Assembly (NCBI GenBank): GCA_029783825.1
Contig: JAREIK010012361.1
Coordinates: 1-64,000, forward strand
DNA length: 64,000 bases
Direction of reading: 5' to 3'
From: Sapria himalayana
Lineage: Eukaryota; Streptophyta; Magnoliopsida; Malpighiales; Rafflesiaceae
Part shown: one piece after another, positions 51,601 through 61,895 of the stretch
How the letters are laid out: each line of letters starts with the position of its first letter
Position numbering within the stretch: position 1 is the first letter of the stretch
Notes under the pieces: model-generated
Seen by the model: the letters and a program-made list of their open reading frames with translations, nothing else
Databases searched by the model: none
Told to the model about the DNA's origin: nothing
Position numbers and translations under genes: made by a program

Positions 51601-54222
51601 TCTATCTGTTTATATGTCTATCTATCTATCTATCTATATGTCTATCTATCTATCTATATGTCTATCCATCTATATGTCTATTTGTCTCTTTATTTATCTA
51701 TCTATCTTTCAATCAATCTTTCTTTCTATCTTTCTATCTATCTATCTATCTATATATCTATCTATCTATCTTTCTATGTGTCTATATATCTAGCTATCTA
51801 AATGTCTGTATGTCTATTTATTGATATGCCTATCTATATATCTATCTGTCTGTCTATCTTTCTATCTATTTATCTATCTATCTATCTATCTATCTAGCTG
51901 TCTATCTGTCTATCTATATGTCTGTCCACCTGTCTAACTGTCTATATGTATTCTTTTTTAACTATCTATTTATCTACTTGTCTAACTATATATCTATCTA
52001 ATTTTCTATCTATCTATAAATCTATATTTTATCATTTTATCTATATCTAAGTGTTTAGCAATCAAACTATCTATTTGTATAATAGTCTAACTTTATATTT
52101 GTCTATACATCTTTCTACTTATATGTCTACCTATCTATTTATCTATTTATCTATCTGTCTATTTATATATTTATTTATTTGTCAATCTTTCTATCTAGCT
52201 AAATGTCTATCTATCTATATATCTATTTGTATTTCTGTCTCTCTTTCTATATGTCTATCTATATATATATATATGTATATCTATCAATCTATCTATATAT
52301 CTTTCTATATAAATGAGTATCTTTCTATCTTTTATCTATCTATATGTCTTTCTATCTATTAGTTTATTTGACTAGATGTATATTATTTTATATTTATTTA
52401 TTTATCTTTCTTTCTATTTCTCTATCTATCTTTTTGTATATATGTTTATCTACTTATCTATCTAACTATCTATCATGTATCTATCTGACTCTCTATCTAT
52501 CTGTCTATCTAATTTTCTTTTTATCTATTTTTATATCTATTTATCTATTTGTCTATCTATCTATTTGTCTATCTGTCAATTTGTCTATTTGTGTATCTAT
52601 TTATCTATCTTTTTGTTTGTCTATCTATCTATCAGTCAATTAATTTTTTAGTCTATTAGTCTGCCGGTCTGTTATTCTATTAGTCTGTTGGTCTATCTAC
52701 CTGCCTATTTTCTTTTTATCTATTAATTCTTCTCTCTATCTATCTATTAGTATATCTATCTTTATCTATATCCCTTTATATCTTTATATCTTTATCTATC
52801 TAACAATATATCTCCATATTTCTTTATCTCTCTATCTCTTTTTCTCACTATCTCTCTACCTCTTTACCTATATACCTCTATCTTTCTATATCTCTAACTT
52901 TCTAACTAATTACCTACATACTTATCTATCTGTCAATCTATATATTTGTGTACGTGTATATCTGTTTAAGTATCTATCCATGTATCTCTCAATCTATCTA
53001 TTAGTCTCTATATCCCTCTTTGTGTTTCTCTATCTGTCTTTATGTCTCTTCGTGAGTATTTTTGTTAATCTCTCTCTATCTCTATATCTCTCTATCTCTC
53101 TATCTAACTATCTGTCAATCTATTTATCTGTGAATCTATCTTTCTATATTTCTATCTATTTATCTATCTATCTATTGGTCTGTCTATCTATCCATCCATC
53201 TATCTGTCTATCTGTATATTTATCTATATGTCTTTCTTTTTATTTATCTATCTATCTATATATCTAATTATTTATTATCACTCTATCTATCTTTTAGATA
53301 TCTGTCTATTTATTTATATGTCTATCTATCTATCTGTATATCTATATATATATATTTCAATCTATCTATCTGTATATCTATATATATATTTCAATCTATC
53401 TATCTATCTATTTGTCTATCTGTCTATCTATCTATCTATATGTCTATTTATATAACTATTTTTATGTTTATATGGCTTTATGTCTATATATCTATCTGTT
53501 TGATGTGTCTATCTATCTATCTATCTATCTACCTTTCTATCTATATGTATATTTTTATCTCTCTATCTATGTAAATGTCTATCTGTTTATGTATCAATCT
53601 ATCTATATGTCTTTCTATATATGCATCGATCTGTCTCTCTGTCAATATGTCTATATGACTATTAGTCTTTATATCTATATATTTTTGTCTATCTATCTAT
53701 CTATCTATCTATTTATCAATCTATCTATTTATATATATGTTGATCAACCTACTTACATATTTATCTATCTATCTATCTATCTATGTGTTTATCTGGCTAT
53801 CTGTCTCTATAATATTTTTGTATCTATCTATCTGTTTGTCTGTCTCTATATTATTTGAGTATCAATCTATCTATATGTATAATTTTTTATCTATTTATAT
53901 GTCTATTTGTCTATCTATCTAACTAACTATATGTTATCTGTCTACATGTCTATTTATTTATCCATCTATATGTGTATTTGGCTATTTGTTTATCGATCTA
54001 TTATTTGTTTTTTTCTATCTTTCCATATGTCTTTCTGTTTATATTCCTATGTGTCTATATTTCTAATATCTATCTGTCTATCTATGTATCAATCAATTTA
54101 ATAAACAATAAATCTATGCATCTGTATATATATATATATATATATGTACATAGTTGTTTATCTATTGTATATAAAAATATCATACACACACACACACATA
54201 TCTATCTATCTGTTTACATATA

Positions 54223-56560
54223 CAGATTCCTAGCATTATAAATATGGGCTGATTAGAGATACGAATAATTACAGATGAATAATTAACAGACATTAACATT
54301 AACATATTTTGAGGAAAACTGCAATTAAAATACAATTTGCCAAAGTAAACTAACCAAGCTAAGAAGAATGAGAATTAAGAAAAACTAGTTGACTACAGCA
54401 CTCTTAGTAATCCAGTCACATCCTACATTAAGTTTACTAAAAAGATAGAGATTAAAAATGAATGAATATAATCTAGTAAAACTAAGCTTTATATTATAGA
54501 GACACATGACTGAAATACAAAGAGTAAAGCCAAAGAAATGCATAAATAAATAGTTAATTAACGTAGCAGTCTAATCTTTTACTTACACATCAATTCAAAT
54601 TTAAAGGATAAGAAATTCTCTATATTATAGATATGACTATCACTTTTCCAATTAAAGAAATGCATTATGCACATCAATTCAAATTTAAATAAATAGTTAA
54701 TTAAAGAAATGCTTTATATTATAGAGATTAGATACACATCAATTCAAATTTAAAGGATAAGAAGGATGACAACTTATTAATTTAGTAAAAATTATAGATA
54801 TGACTATCACTTATGTACTTTTCCAATTATATATTTAATTGAGAAATTAATTTTTTGTATTGAAATGCCAAATTTAATTTTCTATGATGGTTGTTAGCTC
54901 ACATAATATGAAATTTCGAATCTAATCTTTTATTAGCAGTCTAATCACATAAAAGGATTATTTTATCAAAGAAAAGATTAAAAAAATTTACATTTTGGCA
55001 AGTGCAGCCCACGAGGTCTATTTTTCATAATGCCCAAATAGTCAATGAGCAAAAAAACCAAATGGGCACATCACTTTTTTTAAAATATTATAAAACAGGT
55101 TAATTAATTTCATCAAACAATAACATGGCTATAATTGAAAAAAAAGTATAAAATCATTTAATATACTCATATTATAATGTTACACCAAAACAAAACATTG
55201 CAGATATATAAACGACAAAAAATAGAATGATACACATAAATTCAAACAAAAAACTATAAATACATATCTGTGTGGCTGTGTGTGTATCATATATCAAGAG
55301 TATCATCAAGTGCACAAAAATATTTATTAACATATGCTAAATCTAAAATAGCTGAAAAGAAAAAAGAAAATAAAATAAAACATACTCTATATCAAGAGTA
55401 TCATATATTAAGAGTTTCATATTATGCATTGATGATATTTTTTGATTTTTGTTTATCACATTATTTTTATTTCTAATTGTTGAATTTAACAAAAATTATA
55501 CTACTAGAATAACATTAAAAATAAAATATCACACCAATATTAAAGATATTTTTTCATTTGGAGATTTAGATCCAATAAACAATTTTAATTTAAAAACTTT
55601 TCTTTGATATATTGATTCTCTGTAATAATCTCAGAATCAACATTAGACCATAGTCAAAAATTTGAAAGTCATTATTAAATGACATGCTTCATCTTGTTTG
55701 ATTTTTTTTTTCATTTAGTTCTACACTATTATTTTTGATAATTTCTAATTTTTTGTAGGTGTGAAAGAAATTGGTAAGTTTTTTGTGTACAGAAGCATAT
55801 TAGTGCACATGTTTCATTGTAAACAATAAATAATGTGCATGTAAAGCAAACATAGATTGAACTATATAAGAAACTTAACATGCACCACATGTATATTACT
55901 TTGGATATATATACTATATGCACATTTTTTTAAAACAAAAGGGTGTACTCTATTACTAATCAAATTATCTATTATATTACTCATGTGAACCTTATATAAT
56001 GATGGAATAATCATATTACTCATGTATACTTTTATAAATGTATACACGAAATAGGTCACCATGCATGGCCAGTGTGCTTTGAGAATGTATGTTATATAAG
56101 AAAACACATTGAGAAAATTCTATACAATGTTTGTTCCCCTACTTACAATAATGTATAGTCTGACATGGGTTCTTAGTCTTCTACACCCCTCATTTCTCCA
56201 TCAAGTGTGATTTTATTCTACATGCCAATATTAGATAGATATAATAAAGACTTAGTGAAGTGAATTTTTTTCAATAGTACTATTAAACAAAAATTAATAT
56301 TGGGCCAATTAAATTAATGAAAGCATTTACAATCATAATAGAATAGAATAACTATGGAATTTATTGGGTACCTAATTAGAGACCAGAAAATATGATTTAT
56401 TAAGAAAAAAAAATTAAATAGAATTAATTCATAAACATCCACCAACAAAAATTACAACCTCAACAAACTGTCAACAATTGCAATGACAACAAAATTAAAG
56501 GTTATGGTTAAGTTTTACCTTCTTCTAGAACCATAGAAACCTATCTATAGGTTCTAGTTT
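54223..56560. other. AT-rich unique sequence right of the array
   Basis: No recognisable gene. It contains a local duplication (54543-54812) and short direct repeats of TATATCAAGAGTATCAT (about 55289 and 55388). Minus-strand open frames of 64-81 codons at 55729-56107 show no family features and are probably chance. Confidence 0.55.
54543..54812 (+). repeat. Local imperfect duplication
   Basis: ACACATCAATTCAAATTTAA plus AGGATAAGAA occurs at 54584-54613 and 54734-54763. TTATAGATATGACTATCACT follows in both (54625 and 54792), and AATAAATAGTTAATTAA occurs at about 54544 and 54689. The copies are rearranged relative to each other, with an offset of about 150-167 bases. Confidence 0.8.
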
Positions 56561-56583
56561 GAGAAAAATTTGAGAGTTTCACA

Positions 56584-56821
56584 CTATAACCATAGAAACC
56601 TATCTAGTAGATAAATTTCTATAGGTTCTTCATATTCATCGTCTCTACAAAACAAAAATTTTAAAAATATAAAAAACCAAAATATAAAATATAAGATAAA
56701 ATCAATTTAAAAAATTACAGTACCTTGCTCTTCTTCTCCTCTTGTTATTATTTTCTTCGTCCTCTTTTACTATTCTTCGAATTTTAGAGCTAGCATACTT
56801 TTTGGTTGATTTGAAATCCAT
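56584..56821 (-). CDS. Weak candidate: two-exon 52-residue basic/acidic micro-protein
   Basis: On the minus strand an ATG at 56821 opens MDFKSTKKYASSKIRRIVKE, followed by an acidic Asn-rich stretch and KRRRRA. An AAG|GTACTG donor lies at 56724/56723 and a TTTTGTTTTGTAG acceptor ends at 56645. Exon 2 (56584-56644) continues in frame with DDEYEEPIEIYLLDRFLWL and a TAG stop. The 79-base intron is near the lower limit for plants. A CT-rich stretch (minus-strand view of 56991-57011) lies upstream, as in many plant leaders. There is no recognised family and KRRRRAR would suit a nuclear signal, but all of this could be chance in AT-rich DNA. Confidence 0.2.
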
Positions 56822-56990
56822 AAAACTTAAAAAAAATAATCATTAAAAGAAAAAAGTTCATACCACCAATTTATCATTAATACACAAGAACTCAACAAAA
56901 AAGCATCATTTAGCTCACTACTGATCTTAAATTTACAAAACTCATTTTTAATTTCTCATTAAATTATAATGATGATAAACTAAAAAACAC

Positions 56991-57011
56991 AGAGAGAGAG
57001 AGAGAGAGAGA
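56991..57011. repeat. (AG)n tract
   Basis: About ten AG units, adjoining the 60-bp tandem duplication. Confidence 0.9.
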
Positions 57012-57124
57012 TGTTCTTTGTTTGATACGGTTCTTTGTAATAATGTTGCGATGACTATGTGTTTTGAGAGATGTTCTTTGTTTGATACGGTTCTTGGAAA
57101 CAATGTTAGAATGGTAGTGTGTTC
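57005..57124 (+). repeat. 60-bp direct tandem duplication
   Basis: AGAGATGTTCTTTGTTTGAT continuing to ACGGTTCTT occurs at about 57007 and again exactly 60 bases later. The second halves differ by several substitutions. Confidence 0.88.
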
Positions 57125-58311
57125 TAATAGTCGAGGGTTTTTTAAGAAGTGAACTGACCTAATTACGTAGAGACGGCCAGATATGGGAGAGATGGGTTAG
57201 AGATAAAAAATATTAGAAAACAAAATTATTATATTTAACCATTAATTATATTTCATAAATAAATAAATTTATGGTTAATAGTATATGAAATTTTTATGGT
57301 TATTTTTTATAATATTATTTATAAATTAATTAAATAAATTTCAGAAATAAAAAAAATTAATTTATGGTTATAACAATGGAGAAAATAAATAATAATACTA
57401 ATAATCATGAACACTCTTAATTGGTAATTAAATTTTCATATTATTTCATTTATTGAAAAATATATTATTTCATATAACCATTGATAAATTGTATAAATAT
57501 ATAATCATACAAAATTTATAACATCTCAATTAAAGAAAAAATAAATAACCAAGTAAATAATGAATAAATAACATATCAATAATATTCAAATAACTAATAA
57601 TATATCTGACCATAAAAATAAACCTATATAATATTAACATTATCCAAAAAAATAAAATTAAAAATTAATTACTTAAAAATATAACTCAAAAAAAATAAGA
57701 CTACACATAAATCCAAAAATAAAAAAAAATACAAAAGCAACCAAATTTCAACTTGTATATTTTTAATAACGAATTATTTTAGATAATTTTTTAGTAGCTA
57801 TTTCAATATTTTTAAAAAACGAGAACAAAATATTAAGCAAATAATAATTTTCTATACAATGATTATTAAATTTTGAATTAATAATCATACATCAAAGTAA
57901 AAAAATGAGTTATGAAAACTATAGTACATAACAAATGAGAAGTATCAACAACAAAATTTTAAAAAAGATTTGTTTACTTCTTTAGAGTAAACATCACGAT
58001 AGAGGAGCTCTATAATGACTCCTTAATGACAATGATAATTGAATTATCTCCCTCAATACCCAATAATACTATCGGCTTCATTCATAGATAAAACTACTAA
58101 TATTTCTCTATGATATATCATTTTTTCATATCATATATACATTATAGAGATAATCTCTTGTGTATGCATAAAAGCATCATATTGCACAACACTATTGTCT
58201 CAGTTTCACATTTATATTAATGTATAAACTTTTATATATAATGACATATGATTATATAAATGTTTCAGTAAATAGATATAATGTTGTGTTTACAATATTT
58301 TTATAAATATT

Positions 58312-58334
58312 ACACACACACACACACACACACA
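58312..58334. repeat. (AC)n tract
   Basis: Uninterrupted alternating AC in AT-rich DNA. Confidence 0.9.
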
Positions 58335-58796
58335 TGTAACACTTTTATAAATATTATATAGTTAATATATCACATTTATATAAACATTATAAATATTATA
58401 TAGTTATATAAAAATTTATATGTTATTTAAATGTTTATAAATGTGTATAAACATTTTATATATTATATAAATGTTATATAAACAATTATATAAAAGGATA
58501 GTATTAAGTAAATGTTGTATTAATATTTATAAACATCAACACATATGTATAAATATTTATAAATAATTTTATATGTTTATATAAACATATCAATGTTTAT
58601 ATATAATGCTATACGTGTATATATATTAAAGTATGAACATTTATATATAATGTCATAAAATTATATAAATATATAAATATTAATATATAATGTTATATGT
58701 TTTTAATATTTATATAAATATTATATTGTTACAAATCGAGCATACTATTTTCCAAAACAATATACCTCTCATGCTAGTGTTTTTGAATATATATTT

Positions 58797-58846
58797 TTTG
58801 TTTTTATTTTTTTATTTTTTTATTTTTTTATTTTTTTATTTTTTTC
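58797..58846. repeat. (TTTTTTTA)n octamer tract
   Basis: Runs of mostly seven T separated by single A, about five units. Confidence 0.85.
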
Positions 58847-59310
58847 AAATCATGAAATATACAGGAAGGATAAAAGTATTTCTTGAGTTTACCAGAAATT
58901 AGAAATCTTATATTTTGATATATTTTTTAATATGAATATTTACTTATTTAGGTAATTTTTTAAAAAAATATTATTTTAATGAACCATAACATAATTTTCC
59001 CTACATCTAATAACATCTAACAACAATATCAAAATATTTTCAAACAATATTAAACTAGCAAAAAAAAAGAGTTTGCTAATCAGCAACCCCATGAGTAACT
59101 CATATTTTATATTTAATTTAGGATGGTTTTTTTACAAGGAAAAATTTAATTTTTTCCTTAATTTTATCAAAATTAAGGAGGTTGTAAAAAACATGAACAA
59201 TATCAAATTTAATGAATTTGATTTTTTCACTATTATACAATAAACACAAATAGAACACTCATGTGTTTTAATTCTTATTTATTTGTTAGCATGGACTTGT
59301 AATTTATTTT

Positions 59311-59405
59311 AATTTGAACTATTAATTGGAAGTTAATTTTAATATCTTATAATTTGGACTATTAATTGGGTGTAAATTTTAATTTCTTATAATTTGACTA
59401 TTAAT
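59311..59405 (+). repeat. 40-bp tandem repeat
   Basis: Units starting AATTTGAACTATTAATTGG, AATTTGGACTATTAATTGG and AATTTGACTATTAATTA begin at 59311, 59351 and 59391, exactly 40 bases apart. The third is partial. Confidence 0.9.
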
Positions 59406-59783
59406 TATAATTTATTATATTTTGAAACTTTAAAATAATTTAGAATCTACTGTATTTTTTGTAAAGTTTTCAAATAGCAAATTAAATGATTTGTATAGCA
59501 TGAGAAACAAGCTTTAGTATAGCATCATATTGCACATCACTATTCTCTCAATTACACATATATTTATATGAATGTGTGAAAGAATAGCAAAACTCAACAA
59601 TTCTTTCACTAATTATGAATATTCTTGATTTAATGAGTATTCTAATTTGAGTTGGATATAATTTTTAAGCAAATGATTAATAATTTTTATAATTTTTAAA
59701 ATATAATTTTTATATTTTATATCTTGATAAAATAAAAATTTATTATATTTTAACATTGAACAAAGTCAACTTGACAATTCAAG

Positions 59784-59850
59784 TAGCACAACCTGAGTTG
59801 GTATTCACCTGCAAACTAAGCAACAAAGATCTAGGTTGAGTATTTTAAAC
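59784..59850 (+). mobile_element. Possible decayed tRNA-derived SINE head
   Basis: TAGCACAACCTG (59784-59795) fits the RNA polymerase III A-box consensus TRGCNNARYNGG in all but one defined position. About 39 bases downstream, AGATCTAGGTTGAGTATT (B box at 59834-59844) resembles GGTTCGANTCC with changes. The intervening GAGTTGGTATTCACCTGC suits a tRNA D-arm. No poly(A)/poly(T) tail or target-site duplication was identified, so this is tentative. Confidence 0.3.
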
Positions 59851-60429
59851 CTTACTAAATCAATGTGAGCAACCAAACTTTCTGAGATATTAGTTTTGCC
59901 TTACTTAATTGCTAATTAAACAAATAAATATTTTGGCTTAACCCAAAATAGCATTTCTAACACAAGCACAATAAATAGTCAAAACTTCCATCACTTGTAA
60001 ACTCTTATGAATCATAGACCAGAAAATATATGAGTTGCTTTTAATTAAATTGTTCATAAATAAATAAAACATATTTTGTTAAATGATAATTTAAACAATA
60101 AAATTTAAGATAATATTGACATTTCATCCTATGCATTATTTGTGATCAGCTATCATTCATAAAAATTTTATATAAAACTAATATCAATTTTTTCTCAAGT
60201 AAGCTTGGTATTTAAGATGTATGTATGCGAACTTTAATGGGAGTTGAGGTGTTAAATTGTTTTTGATGGTTTATGGTCTTGTACATAAAGGTTCATAAAC
60301 CTATTTCTAATTTTTAAATATCTATAACCTAATTTATGGAGTTTTGTATGGAAATAATGCATTTTAAATTAAAAATATAAAATATAATGTTAGTTTTAAA
60401 AATATTACCAACTTAGTGCATCTGGAAAC

Positions 60430-60720
60430 ATCATGGCAATGACCATCATTCACAATTACAGCCATTGCCACGCTGTTAAATTTTAAAAATTAGAGGCCAA
60501 CATTGTGAATGACAGCTAATGAATTTTAAAAATTTTCAAATGTCATCATTGGGAACGACAACTATTTAATTAAACCAATGGTCGTCGTTCACAATGCCAG
60601 CATTTGAATTTTAAAAATTTTTAAATGCTGGCAATAGGAACGATGACTATTTAATTAAACCAATGGCCATCATTCTCAATGCTGGATATTGAATTTTAAA
60701 AATTTTCATATGTGAGTGGT
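60430..60720. repeat. Inverted and direct repeats upstream of the MULE remnant
   Basis: Units of about 87 bases with TATTTAATTAAACCAATGG recur at about 60562 and 60647. CATCATT/CGTCGTT-CACAATG words alternate in both orientations. A palindrome lies at 60595-60633, where TGCCAGCATTT pairs with AAATGCTGGCA. ATTTTAAAAATT separates the units. This may be subterminal sequence of the MULE that follows. Confidence 0.65.
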
Positions 60721-60849
60721 GAATTTGTAGTTGGGTAAGTTTTTAATTCTAAATCTGAATTGTAAAAGGCTACAAAGATTTACTCAATATGAGTACACCA
60801 TGAGTTTGGTGTAGTTGCCTCCTCAAAAAATTACTAGTTTTAAGATGTA

Positions 60850-61895
60850 AGAAGGCCGAAGTATATCAATATCAATAAAAGTTGCATGTCATGGTTGTAA
60901 AAGATATTAACTTATTTGTGATCAACAAATATAAAGGGCCACATACTTGTGTAAATCCATGTTTAAACCGAGACCATCATTAACTAGAGTCAAAGTTGGT
61001 TGCTACTCATATAGAATCTATAATTATGACATAATTTATATTGTCCCCTGCTACTATTCAAGTAATCATGATGGAGAAAAGGAGATATAAAATTTCATAT
61101 AAAAAAGCCTTGGATGGGAAGCATAAGGCATTTAGACACTTATTTGGTGATTTTATTTAATCATATATAGATCTACCACATTTGTTCATGGTCATAGAAT
61201 AAGCCAATCCTAGATGTGTTGTTGTTTGGAAAACCATCTTTCATAGTGTGTCAAATAATGAGACATATCAGTGCATGTTCTAGTAATTCAAGCCATCTAT
61301 TGAAGGGTTCACAAATTATCATTCTATACTAAGTATTAATGGTACACATTTGTATGAGAAGTATAAAGGGACATTATTTATTGCTATGAGATGTGACTGA
61401 AATAATTAGTTATTTCCATTGACATTTACTATCATAGAAGGCAAGAATATTAATAGTTGGGGAATTTTCATGGCATGTATCAGAAATAGAGTAACTTAAC
61501 GGACAGGGATTTGTGTAATATTTGACAGACATCCACGTATTATAGCAGCTATGAGTGATCATCATCTTAATTGGGATGCACCATATGGCTATCACAAGAT
61601 CTATATGTATCATCTTGCAAGTAATTTTATGACCAGCTTCAAAGATAAATAGAATTTGGTCTGCAAAGTAGATGTTGTGACAACAACACAGAAGATGAAT
61701 AGGCATATGGCTTCAATTGAGAGAATTAATTTTGAAGCACGACAATGGTTAGAGGTGATCCCTCTTCCGTTATGAGTACTTTCACATTATGGAAGTTGAA
61801 AATATGGAATAATGACAACCAATATGTCAAAGGTATTTAATAGTGAACATAAAGGGGCTCATAGCTTACTAATCACTATATTAGTTCAGTTAATA
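60850..61895 (+). pseudogene. MULE (MuDR-type) transposase pseudogene
   Basis: Reading across frameshifts, the plus strand gives the body of a plant Mutator-like transposase. First comes the DNA-binding end, NKYKGPHTCVNPCLNRDHH (about 60928-60985). Then RRYKISYKKALDGKHKAFRH (about 61082-61140), VVVWKTIF, FKPSIEGF, and the MULE core SINGTHLYEKYKGTLFIAM (about 61330-61390). After it come FPLTFTIIEGKNINSWGIFM, TGICVIFDRH (about 61505-61535), ASIERINFEARQWLEVIPL (about 61710-61768), and finally MTTNMSKVFNSEHKGAHSLL from 61812. The conserved Asp of the DGTHL motif is Asn here, and several stops are present, so it is inactive. The sequence stops at about 61895, directly against the opposite-strand CACTA remnant. 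Confidence 0.85.

Larger units (their letters stand above)
38450..52930 (+). repeat. Recurring TTAGTC / ATCTCT / ACCT compositional module
   Basis: An ordered series recurs: a zone rich in TTAGTC and GTCAGTC, a zone of ATCTCT/CTCTCT hexamers, a short cluster of ACCT units, then ordinary TATC. ACCT clusters that close the module lie at about 39115-39153, 41485-41522, 42905-42990, 44448-44475, 47806-47945, 49077-49110, 51330-51370 and 52905-52930. Two of these positions repeat through the 5.3-kb duplication; the others are not simple copies of it. Confidence 0.65.
33996..54222 (+). repeat. Degenerate TATC/TGTC array, right block part 2
   Basis: Same unit and orientation as 20721-32680, about 20 kb. 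Composition shifts along it: almost pure TATC/TTTA to about 38 kb, then alternating TTAGTC-rich, ATCTCT-rich, ACCT-rich and TATC-rich zones from 38 to 53 kb. It ends at about 54222 after an (AC)n run (54183-54198). All long plus-strand frames over it are repeat artefacts. Confidence 0.95.
57125..59310. other. AT-rich unique sequence
   Basis: No gene recognised. It is dominated by A/T homopolymers and TATAAATGTTTATA-like words (58230-58720). It contains two simple repeats listed separately. Confidence 0.55.

Noticed and set aside
20721..54222. Dozens of plus-strand open frames of 60-288 codons rich in Tyr, Leu, Ser and Ile
   Set aside because: Four TCTA units are twelve bases and read the same stop-free Ser-Ile-Tyr-Leu cycle in all three frames, so long frames are expected from the repeat alone. 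The other strand has TAG in every frame. No domain, start context or splice pattern is present.
20721..54222. Possible CRISPR array or telomeric/centromeric monomer array
   Set aside because: There are no fixed-length direct repeats with unique spacers, no CCCTAAA telomere units, and no 150-180-bp monomer period; the unit is a drifting tetranucleotide.
55729..56107. Minus-strand frames of 64 and 81 codons
   Set aside because: No recognisable motif, AT-rich amino-acid composition, and the two frames overlap; consistent with chance.
61410..61706. 98-codon minus-strand frame
   Set aside because: Antisense shadow of the MULE core, which reads convincingly on the plus strand.
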